Origin: Thozetella sp. PMI_491
Taxonomy: Eukaryota; Ascomycota; Sordariomycetes; Chaetosphaeriales; Chaetosphaeriaceae
DNA length: 64,000 nucleotides
Direction of reading: 5' to 3'
Assembly (NCBI GenBank): GCA_021432635.1
Contig: MU270048.1
Coordinates: 372,001-436,000, forward strand
A program made the translations under genes and the position numbers. The notes beneath the pieces were generated by a model, which was not told the origin of the DNA, ran no database searches, and saw only the letters and a program-made list of their open reading frames with translations. This document shows, piece by piece, positions 22,413 to 32,450 of this stretch (position 1 is the stretch's first letter; each line of letters begins with the position of its first letter).

Positions 22413-24140
22413 TCACTCAGCTCTCTTCGTTGACTGAACAGTCTCCTGCAGACCACTATCCGTCTCAGGCGACACGTCCGAGCTGGCCTCGTCCTTGCCA
22501 GCTCCAAAATGCCGGATCACCAGCCACGCTGGGAAGATGGAGATTGCCCATAGAACAAAGTTCATGTAGACACCGCCAACCTCGGCAAAGACTGTTAGGG
22601 AGCTAAGACCGTAGCTCACAGCCTGCCAGGCTGACTCCGTTCCTCTGAGAAGCGCAGCGTACCGTATTACGTGCGATTCGTCTTCTGCCAAGTTGTGGAT
22701 GATGAAGTAGCTTTTGGGATCATTCGTCAGCTGCTTGGAACTGTTCATAGTATTGGAGAGACAAGCCTTACAGGAAGAGGTAGTTGACTTGGAAACCGAT
22801 GGTTAGCAGGACGTATACCCCGAAGCCCTGGCCGAATCCGGAATCCGCCCAGTCGTACGTCGGCCTGGTGACATGGTATCTGGAGACGATCACCGTTGCC
22901 CATAGCCACCAGGCGCCTTGCAGGATTACAATCGTCCAAAATGATGAGCGAGCCCGTATCTTCAAAGGCACTTTGTTCCTATCGAGCCAGTGCTGTGGGA
23001 AGATTAGCTGGGTAAACTTGCAATGACATGTCCGAAGCGGGACGACCATACCCCCAGAATGTTTCCCGAAATCACGGCGACTATTCCAGAGAGGAAGGAC
23101 CCAAGAGCACGAGAGCGCACCGAAAACCATACTACATCGGACGGGTTAGCACGCGCAGGCGCGCGGTGCAGAAGACGCAGAGCTTACAGGACAGATATGT
23201 GAAATAGACAGCTTCCGAAAATACGGCCTGTCCGATAAATAGAACGATGAGCAGGAACCGCTTGCTGAAGAAGAGCTTTGTCGTGGCCTTGATCTCGTGC
23301 CAAGGATGATCAACGATGGCTAGATGCACCTTTCTGCCATCCTTGCGCTGCACTTGGGAGGGGCGGTTCAGCAGGAGCGCAACGAACGCGCCCGCCGCCT
23401 GCAGAGCAATGAATATCTCGAAGACGGTATACGAGACCTTACCGGCCGTGTCAACGTTGGCGTTCAGGCCGAGATTGATGGCCCCTCCAAGGATCTGGCC
23501 TCCAAGCCGGTAGGTCAGCCAGTAGCCCAATGCCTTGCCCCGGTTCCATGGCTCCGGATATGCGATCGCGATCGCGGCCTCGGCCATCCAGAAAACACCG
23601 GCTGAGATGCCGCACAAGGCGGCCCCGAGTAGGACGAACCACTCGTTTCCGTAGCGGTTGTTGGTGTATAGACCGGCCGCGAAGGGGGCATAGCCAATCC
23701 TAGCATTCACTTTAGCTCTTTAAAGCCCCTTGCACTCCCAGGTCTCTCAATAGAGTCATTTGTAATGTTCTGGTGGCTAACCTACGTTCCGAAGATCAAG
23801 GCCCCCTTGATGCCAATGTAGTGGACCAACGCGCTGGAAAAATAGCACGACACCACCATCAAGCAGAACGTCAAGGCATTGGCGGCGTTTACCAAGTATG
23901 GCTTCTCCGCGCCGCCGGCGCCGAGCGAGTTCATGGCGCCCCATATGCCGGGTGCGGCAAAGTTACAGAGGCCTAGGATCGTGATGTTGTAGAACGTGGA
24001 CCTGTACCATTTTACTGTGTGCGCCGTCAGTCTCGCTTCCACCTCGACCTGCCGGAGCCACAATCTCTAAAGTGCGCACCTGGATGCTGTTGCTCCTTGG
24101 GGGGAGCTATGTCGCTCTCATGAAGCCGGGATTCTGCCAT
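22413..24140 (-). CDS. UNC93-like MFS transporter
   Basis: A multi-pass membrane protein of the fungal UNC93-like group of the major facilitator superfamily, often found in metabolite clusters. The 466-residue model has six exons: 24140-24080, 24014-23786, 23699-23188, 23131-23052, 22992-22772, 22710-22413. Recognisable blocks are YNITILGLCNFAAPGIWGAM, the AGVFWMAEAAIAIAYPEPWN segment typical of the family, HWLDRNKVPLKIRAR, and RYAALLRGTESAWQAVSYGL near the end. Intron 5 is taken as 22771-22711 so that the junction reads NYLFLYFIIHNL, the family consensus; an earlier AG would leave a 31-nt intron. About eleven hydrophobic segments are visible. The substrate is unknown. Its position between two monooxygenase genes on the same strand suggests it moves the substrate or product of that pathway. 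Confidence 0.88.
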
Positions 24141-24710
24141 GTTGCTCTAGATACTTGTTGATAAGTCAGCGCTGAAGATCGACCTCTTAAGCCAGACTCT
24201 CTAGCTAGACGACGACGGCATCAAATAGGTACAGCAGCGAGACGATGGACGGAGATACATGAGCAGAAGACGTCGGTGGTCATAACTCAGACGCTTTGGT
24301 GCCTTTTTCTGGTATGTTGTGTGTGCCTATCACATGGCTGTCACTTCTTGTACAAACTCTTGCAGAAGCACGCAATTTGACATCCCTGAACCACCAACCT
24401 CGATGATACGTCCGAGCACATAGCCCCCCTCGAGACGATTCGTCTAGCGTCGTATTATCCGTTAAAACTACCGACGTCCCCGCTGATGGGAAGTTTATTT
24501 TCTTGGGTTTTACTAGAGAGCCGTTGTGGCGTTGCTGTCGTCATCCTTGGCCTGGGGACGCACCCCCACGGATGGCGAGCGATCCGGGGTCCCAAGGCGG
24601 CATTGCAGCCTAGCCCTGTCGGTTGCATGTTCTCCTCTATTATACTAGTGGAAATTGCTACGAGTAATCTACAAACGGTAATAGGATCGGCCCAGTCCCG
24701 CCGATTGCTA
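24141..24710. other. Promoter region of UNC93-like gene / 3' flank of BVMO
   Basis: I see no gene. The spacer must contain the promoter of the transporter gene. Confidence 0.45.
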
Positions 24711-26753
24711 CTACACATTCCACCAGGACTCATGCAGGGTCCGAAGGTCGACCTCGTCGGGCCGGGTCAAGTAGTTTGTCATGTCCGAGTTCGGATCGGT
24801 CTCCTTCCGCGTCCAACCATTGCCAAAGTACCAGGAAAACCTGTTGCCTGTGTCGGACAGGTACTCGTACTCCCAGTCTTCCCAGCGAGGCTCGCGGCGT
24901 ATCGCAGTGACGTGCCCTGAGCTACCGGGCCACAAGCCGTGGATCCTCGCACCTGGTCGCCCGCCGTTGTACCAGGAGCTGCACCCTTCCGAGAGGACGG
25001 TCCTCTCGAAAAAGGCGTCCGCGTACTGGACGAAGTCATCGGCCGCCTTCCCTGAGGGAGTGATGGACTTGATGCCTTCCCTCGCCACCTTGCGCAACAC
25101 CTTGGCATAATAGGCGATCTGGTTCTCGGTGCTGTGCGGCACAGTTCCCGACGGACCGCTGCCAAACGGACCGCCGAGGAAGACCAGGTTGGGAAACCCG
25201 GGGGTCGCCAGGCCGAGATAGGTGTAGGGAAACCCGTACTCCCCGTCATGCTTCCATAGATCTCTGAGGTCCTTGCCGTGGGCGCGAATCGGGAACGCTG
25301 GAACCATGTCGACGTTGGCGCCTGTGGCACAGAATACCGCGTCAATCTTCCTGTGGACCCCGTCCACCGTCTCGATGCCTGTTTCCGTAAATCTCTTTAT
25401 GGGGGACCGGATGTAGTCCACATTGTCCTCCGTGATGGCCTCGAGATAGCCGGGGCCGGGGGTGAGGCGGCGGCAGTTGGGCGAGAAGTCGGGGATGATA
25501 TCTTGGAGGATCTCTGGCTTCTTGGCTACTCTCTTCTTCATGATCTCCACAAATCGCTCCCGCAGCTCAGCATTCTCCTTGGTACCCTTGAAGAAAGTAC
25601 CAAATCGGTGCCAGTACTTGTTCTCTAGCTCCTTCCGGAACGCGAGGTATGCATCAGGGTTCTCAAACGACTTCTTTTGCTCCTCCGTATAAGGCTGAGG
25701 CCCAAAAGTCCGCTCGTCTCCGGCCCAGGAGGTCGCAATCCATGTCCTATTACGGACGTAGTGATCCAGTCTCTCGACTTGTTTCTGAAGATTGGCCACG
25801 AGCTGGAGTCCGCTGGCGCCGTTGCCAATCACGGCCACCTTCTTCCCTGCAACATCAAAAGACGGGTCCCAGTGTGACGCATGGCGCAGGATGCCCTTGT
25901 ACTCGTCGATACCGGGATAATCTGGCAGCTTCCAGGCATTGAAGCGGCCAACGGCCGTGATAACGAAGTCGGCTGGTTCTACGACCTTCTCACCCGTCTT
26001 GACGTTCTGCACGATCAGGTTCCAAACACCTTGCTGGGCGTCCCACGCCGCGTCCTCGACCTTCTGTCCGAACTTGGCGTACTTGTATACGTCGTACTTG
26101 CGCGCCTGCGTCTGCCAGTAGTCTCTGATCTCGACACCAGGAGAGAACTGATCCGTCCAGTTCAGGTTCGGTGAGAAAGTAGCCTGATATACATGGGAAG
26201 GGATGTCACAGCGCACGCCTGGGTAGACGTTCTCAAACCACGTGCCGCCCTAGCCGCATGTTAGCGCTCGCGCCAGGACGCAAGAGACGAGCAGGGATTG
26301 CTTTACAAAGTCTTCGTTCTTCTCATAAATAGTGAGCTGAATCGCGGGAACCTTGGCGGGGAGGAGGATGCCGGCAAGGATTCCCGAGAGGCCACCTCCA
26401 ATAACGGCAACACGGAGTGGCCGCGGCTCGTCGATGAAGCGCTCCACCAGATTGATCGGTTCCAGTATGGGATACTTGTACGCAACTCGGGGTGCCGCAA
26501 TCCCCGACGTGGGGTTTGTCTCTGCTCCGACCTCAGGCACATTGCCCGGTTGCCCGTTCGGGGCCGTATCTAAAATGGGGACGGCCAGGTTCAGGACCGG
26601 GGCCGGAGCTGGGTCAAGGGCTGTGCCATCGCCGGCATCAACCGCATTGCCGGCTTCGGTGACCGTGACTTCAGCAATCTTCTCAGCCGAAACCTCGATC
26701 TTCTCTTCTGCAAGTGTTTCCACAATATGTCCGTTAGCAACGGCTGCAGCCAT
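24711..26753 (-). CDS. FAD-dependent Baeyer-Villiger-type monooxygenase
   Basis: Class B flavoprotein monooxygenase: FAD and NADPH bound to one chain insert oxygen next to a ketone or oxidise a heteroatom. The model has 661 residues in two exons, 26753-26307 and 26249-24711. Residues 1-95 are an Ala/Val/Pro-rich extension. The FAD-binding motif VIGGGLSGI follows at about residue 115. Across the intron comes GGTWFENVYPGVRCDIPSH, typical of Baeyer-Villiger and sterigmatocystin StcW-type enzymes. The fingerprint FxGxxxHxxxW appears as YKGILRHASHW, and the NADPH-binding motif is VIGNGASGLQL. The rest (FPNLVFLGGPFGSGPSG, SSWYNGG) matches the family C-terminal domain. No signal peptide is visible, so it is probably cytosolic. 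It is divergent from the MFS gene, with 610 bp between start codons, suggesting shared control. Regiochemistry and substrate cannot be inferred. Confidence 0.92.
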
Positions 26754-27363
26754 TTTTATGCAAGATCTTAGTCTTAGTGGGTTAGCCCTTTTCGAAACAA
26801 GAAGCGTATGCAGACCGTGGCTGTCAGCAGCGCTACCTAGGGTTAATTCTCAAGATATAATCAAGCTAGAAAAACGGGTTACGAGAGAGTCAGATGCCAT
26901 GTATAGCGCATGATGGGCTTCTTGTTGTGCAGCGGGATTTGGCTGAACTTTACTGTATCCGTAGAGGCATACCAAGCGCGAAGGGCCGAGCACGTAACCA
27001 CCCCACGCCATGTCGCCATGTCGCCATCGGCACTCCACCACCGGGAACGGAGGCCGGCCCTCCACAACGCAGGATAGCCGTTTGGTCCCGGGGATATAGC
27101 AGAGACGTCTGGACAGCCGCAGGTGCCACCATTGGCATCCTACATGCAGCGATAGCCGGGCGCCGGATCACGCCATTGGGGCTCGCTGCAGCTCGGGCTG
27201 ATCAGTACCATAGAGATAGAATAGAAAATAGACCGAGGTAACCCCCATCATTGTGCGGACAAAGAGCCAAACTGATAACTGTCTGCGCATCATCGTCATC
27301 ATTTCATCCTGCATCCTCCGAAGCATTCAAGCTATCGACCGGTCAAACCCAGTGGGAGAAAGC
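26754..27363. promoter_or_regulatory. Divergent promoter region, BVMO / MFS transporter
   Basis: This 610-bp region separates two start codons pointing apart. It contains CGGAGGCCG at 27048-27056, an inverted CGG pair with 3-nt spacing of the kind bound by Zn2Cys6 regulators. A chance match in GC-rich DNA is quite possible. No gene is seen. Confidence 0.4.
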
Positions 27364-28955
27364 ATGGCTCCAGCTAGCAAGAAGAAATGGTACCACATTC
27401 AGTGGTTTCAGGATACCGACACCAAGGAAGACCGCAGGCTTATCTTTAAGCTCGACCTCTTGATCGTGCCTTACGCGGTCCTTTCATACTGGACCAAGTA
27501 TCTCGACCAAGCGAATCTCAGTGAGTCGCCGCGGCCCCTACCGCATGGAAGACTCGCTCATCCCGCCATTGTAACTTAGACAATGCCTATGTCTCGGGAC
27601 TCAAAGAGGACCTCGGCTTCCAGGGCAACCAGCTTATTGTGCTTCAGACACTGTATACAGTGGGAGCCGTGGTTGGGCAGTTGCCGATCCTCTTTCTCTT
27701 CACCTATGTCCCCGTGGCGTGGTTGGTCCCCTTTCTCGATGTCTCTTGGGGAATATTTACTCTACTTCAATATCGAGCAACTTCGTTCGCGGAGCTGGCC
27801 GCCTACCGTTTTCTGGTCGGCTGGTTTGAGGTATAGAAGAGATTCACAGGCCCACGCATAGCAGGTACTAAATAGTATATAGGCCGCCTTCTTTCCGGCG
27901 ATGCACTACATCTTTGGCGCCTGGTACCGCGGAGACGAAATCGCCCGGCGGGGTGGCGTATTCTACGTGGGCCTCACTTTGGGCACGCTGACCGCGGGTC
28001 TCCTCCAGGCCGCGGCGTCCGCCCAGCTTGATGGCGTCAACGGCCTCGCCGGCTGGCGCTGGATGTACATCCTCTGCTCCGTTATCACCATTCCGGTGGG
28101 GATCCTCGGCGCCATTGTGCTTCCTGGCACGCCGGACAAGCCGAACCGGATTGTGATGCGACAGAGTGACATCGATCAGGCGAAGGAGCGGCTTGAGCGT
28201 GCCGGCCACAAGATCCGAGAGCGCTTCCAGCTGTCGACGATCAAGCACGTGGCGGTCAAATGGCAGTTCTGGGCCTTCCTTGTGCTAGACATCTTCTTCT
28301 GGAATGCCTGCATCAACACCTCGGCCGGCGGCTACCTCCTCTGGCTGAAGAGTCTGAACCGGTTCTCGACACCAAGAATCAACGAGCTTGGCACCATCGC
28401 CCCGGCGCTGGGCATCTTTTATACCTTGTTCATCTGCTTCGCGTCCGACCTGGTCTTGGGTCCTGCATGGGCAATCACGGCAAGCCACACGTGGAACGCC
28501 ATCGGCTTGATCATTCAAGTGATTTGGGATGTGCCCGAATCGGTGCTGTGGTTCTCGTTCGCGACCATATACTCGGCAAACGCCATGTCCAGTGTGCTTT
28601 ATGGTTGGGTGAACAGCGAGCTCCGCGGATCTCCAGCAGAACGCTCGTTCGTACTTGTGCTTATAAACGCGATCTCACAGTCTACGACGGCATGGACGCA
28701 GTTGTTGGTGTTCCCCACTGTCGAAGGGCCTAAGTTCACCAAGGGGTATTCCTTCGTCTTGGCTAATGCAATCTGTCTCATCATTACGGCGCATCTCATA
28801 CGCCTCTACATTCAACGGACCGAGTAGGTGCCAGTGTTCATCCAGTCCATAGACCCCGGCTAACACGTACTAGGAAAAAGGCGCAGAGCTCTGAAGAGGG
28901 ACAGGAGGCGGACCAGAGACTGGACTTGGGTAAGACGGAATTGGGAAGGGACTGA
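27364..28955 (+). CDS. MFS transporter, anion:cation symporter (allantoate permease/Tna1-like) family
   Basis: A plasma-membrane permease of the fungal ACS family, whose members import organic anions such as nicotinate, allantoate, pantothenate or other carboxylates. The model is 476 residues in four exons: 27364-27520, 27580-27830, 27883-28823, 28874-28955. Family landmarks are the N-terminal block KLDLLIVPYAVLSYWTKYLD followed by QANLNNAYVSGLKEDLGFQG across intron 1, YRFLVGWFEAAFFPAMHYIF across intron 2, and GWRWMYILCSVITIPVG. The last intron moves the stop from TAG 28825 to TGA 28953 and adds a polar cytosolic tail of about 27 residues (EKKAQSSEEGQEADQRLDLG). Its head-to-head position with the Baeyer-Villiger gene suggests it takes up the substrate of the cluster, perhaps an acid. 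The exact substrate is not deducible. Confidence 0.92.
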
Positions 28956-29128
28956 GCCGAGAAGGGCTATATGAGTGCGATCACTAGATGATCTCGAGCC
29001 GGAACGTCATCAGAGGCAGAAAACATAGGAAACCCATCGTGTTGCGGGAGAACAAAGAGCAAACGTAGCAAGAGCACCAGACGCCAACGCCACCCGTATC
29101 ACACGTACAGCGCTGGGGAACATGTCCC

Positions 29129-30736
29129 TTAGCACTTCTCATTGAGGATACCCTCGACCGCCTTAGCAACAGCGGCCTCCTTCGCCTCACCACCACACTT
29201 ACAGTGCTTGGACATTCCGCTCCGCTTCTGCCAGCTGTTCCTCTTGACAAACCCGGTCTTCTCCTCGAACTGCGACGCGTCGTCCCCGGCGATGTACGCG
29301 CGGCCGCACTCCTTAGTCGCAGCCTCGATGCCAGCGATTACCCTCTCGTATTCCTCGACGTAGTTCTTGCGCACCCAGTCGAAGTTGCTCTTACGAGTCT
29401 TAGCATCGCTAATCTTCTTGTGGTCAATGGCCATTTTCCTGGGCATCATGGTCTTCTCCGGGCCCTCGGGCGTCTTGTCGAGCACCTTCTTCAGCCATTT
29501 CCACTGCTTCTTGTTGCGCATGCGGATGTGAGCCATCATCAGCGGTGTAACGCGCTGAAACATGGCGATGTCGTTGCGAACTGCGGTGGCTAGCGGTTAG
29601 TGGCTATTGACCAACGAGGATGTGAGATATCCCCGCAACCTCGTGGACCACGATGGGAGCACTTAAACTTACTGCGTTTCTTCAATACCTCAACTACCTC
29701 ATTTTTGATGGGCACTGTGGCCATTTTCCGCTTGAATAGCTTCTTGAGGACAAGGATGAGGCGCCATCGGCTGGTCGGAGGAGGTGCCTTTCCAACATGG
29801 CTCCAGAGCAGAGTCGAGATGGTGACGATTGCCTTGTCCACCGCCTCGAGGTTATCAACGCACTTTTGGATCGTCTCCATATCACCGTCTGTTGTTGGAC
29901 AAACTCGTTAGCCATGTGTCCATCACAGCTGCTGAGCTAAAGGAACTGAGATGCATACCGTCCGCGTTGCTAAGCTCATCTAGAAAGCCCACTAGTTCAT
30001 CATATTTAAGCTTCTGCTGATAGAGCAGGTTTTCAATGCACTCGAAGACGGCGGCGCCGTGGCAATTTTTGTGCGCCTCGTCCTGGCGGCGGAGCTTGAT
30101 GGAAACCAGCTGTGAGTTGAGTTAGCTTCTCCGTTTCGACGTCCATTTCACTGCTCAGCCCAACTTACCGAATGGAGTGCCTGCTCAACTCTCTCGGCGG
30201 GCATCGTGATAGGGTCCGCAGGGACGGGCAGCATCCACCGCGACATGGTGTCAGAATTAGAGCGCTCGGGGTCCCAGAGCGAGTACGAGACAAGATATGT
30301 GGTCTTGTCAAGCCCGATAGATGTCTTGAACCTGGGGTGCTTCACCGCAGTCACCAGACATTTCCACATCTCGTCGAAGAGAGCCTGGTGGGATTTGGAC
30401 CCATGCTTATTGCAGCACTGTGTCGTTCTGAATTCAACCTAGTTGTGATAAGTGAGTAAGAGATGTGACGTGTGACGTGTGCTAGAAGCACGGTAGGCTT
30501 TAATGAATGATACATACCTCGAGCGGGATGAACACCTTGCCGGTGCTGGACTTGTCGACCTTCCAGTCGTGAAGAGGAGAAACCTCCCATCGGGGCGACA
30601 TCGGGGCCTGGGTCCGCAGAAAGTTCGCCAGGGAGCAAGTGTGCTCCGAAAGCTTCAGGGGGTCAACATAGAACCAGCACTTGAAGTGCAGAGTCAGGGA
30701 TGGACTCTCGGTCTTGTTCCGAGTAGTAGAAGGCAT
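29129..30736 (-). CDS. Conserved-looking fungal protein of unknown function
   Basis: I do not recognise this protein. The model closes to 435 residues in five exons: 30736-30518, 30438-30169, 30109-29959, 29888-29673, 29580-29129. Good donor and acceptor pairs at every junction and the continuous frame support a real gene. Visible features: an N-terminal half with WFYVDPLKLSEHTC and DKTTYLVSYSLWDPE, a middle part with Asp/Glu-rich helices (VGFLDELSNADDGDMETIQK), a strongly basic region (LKKLFKRKMATVPIKN), and a Lys-rich C-terminus ending in a small cysteine cluster, HCKCGG, and a final Cys. There are no membrane segments or signal peptide. It lies tail-to-tail with the MFS gene, 173 bp apart. 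It is probably outside the cluster, though this is not certain. Confidence 0.75.
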
Positions 30737-32450
30737 GTTGCGGGATCGGTCGAGACAACGCTGAAATTTTGGTCTTGGGTATTGCTGGCTGGTTCTGGTC
30801 AGTAGGAGTGTGCTTTGGTAATGAGGCTATGTCTTTGCATGCATGGTGGATAGATAAAGAGCGAGTGAACGCAGGGGCTTCGAGCAATATGTTTCTGAGA
30901 GGCAAGGGATGTCGAGGTACTTTGACTTACGCCGCCGATCAATGCAGTTTTGTTTTTGCTCCTCGTCGTGCTCAATCTTTGCCGCTTCACAATCTCGAGG
31001 TGAAGGTAGCTTGGTTAATCGTTGAGGCAAGGTGAGGGGTGCGGGCGGTAATAAGGCAGCAGATCCGCGGAAGGAGGGTGGCAGTTTGGGTGACACCACA
31101 GGGCCGAGAGGGCAGATTGGTGGGTGGTGCAGGAGCTGATCAAGCACCTAGATGGCCGATCCAAACAATCAAGCAATTTGTCCCTCAAAGAAGTGACAAG
31201 AACGCGGGGAGCGAATCGGGGCCCAGTCTTCGGCCCGGGAGCCTTGTTGACCGCGCGAGGGGATCGGCAACACTGGCTGGTAAGAGCAGAGATACCGGAC
31301 GGCTACCCTCCGGCTTCTTGGGGGACGTTGGCAGCAATTGAGATTTTTTATATCTCGATCAAGATCTCTTTTTCAGCTACGAAAGAGGAGGGCGCCGGCG
31401 ATGACGAAGTGGGCGGCCTACGAGTGTTTATGGGAGGGAAAAGGCAGCAACGCCACGGCCATGTCCAACACCGAGGGCGGGGTTCGCACAACGCCTGGGC
31501 ACTCACGCAAGAAGGGGGATTATCTCTAGTCCAATGGATGCGGTCTCGCAGGATAGGCCCTATCAGAGGCATAGTCTGAGTGAGGTGACTCAAAGCCCGG
31601 CATTGGCATACCGTCCCCAACGCCTCGTGGGGCCCCCTTGCCTTTCTATCGCGCAGCCGGCCGTCCCGTGACGTGCCGAGATGGCCAGTAGAAATGCCTA
31701 GGAGCGCCCTGCCCCGCATGCCGGACGATGCTCTTCAGGTTACCGAAGAGCTTCTCTAGCTGTCTGGCCAGTGACACTACGGTTCGTGCGGCTGACCGCA
31801 GAGCCTCGAAGGGAGGTGGGTCGGTCCAATTATCTCCGGCTGTTCTGCCTCGTCGGACCATGCTTAGGTCTTGGGCAGCGACCTCCCGGGCTGTGCTCCG
31901 GCCGGGCTTGCTTGGCCGAGCGATATGAGAGAGTTTGCACTTCCCACAGCCTTGCTACCTCGCTGCTGCTTCTGCGACATGAACAGGTGAGTATTGGCAT
32001 AGATAGGAACCACTCTCCGGCTTCAACCATATTAAGCTACACGTGAAGCGACACTCGGGTGCTAGTGAGAAACGAAACAGGGCAAACCCATTGATTCATT
32101 GGCGGCTCGCCTCAAGGTGACTGAGGTATCTGTACAAGGTAAGCGTTTAATTATGTTTTTTTACAACATGGTGGCTCGACTCGGAGCACTCTGTTCGCCC
32201 AACGCCGTGCCGCCTCCGTCCTACCCGCCAGCCCGCTCGTCTTCGGTCTCCAAAATGCACTCGCGGCAGTTAAACCAGCTCCGTGTTTCCTCCGTGTCCC
32301 ACTTCGCAATTCCTCCTTGCCTCAGGCAATCAGCCCTGCCGTGGTAGCCTTGCGACTTGCGCCAGGGTGCTGGTGCCGACCCAAGGCCACGTCTACCCGA
32401 TTGCCCCGAGCTCCGGGGCGCGCTTCCATAAACCTTGACCGAGAGGGTGC
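30737..32450. other. Intergenic, upstream of the unknown gene and downstream of HIR1
   Basis: The 30737-31100 part should hold the promoter of the unknown gene. Open frames at 31039-31579 and 31728-32046 show no family features. No RNA gene or repeat was supported. Confidence 0.45.

Noticed and set aside
22741-22771. 31-nt intron in the UNC93-like gene
   Set aside because: The AG at 22711 gives 61 nt and restores the family reading NYLFLYFIIHN.
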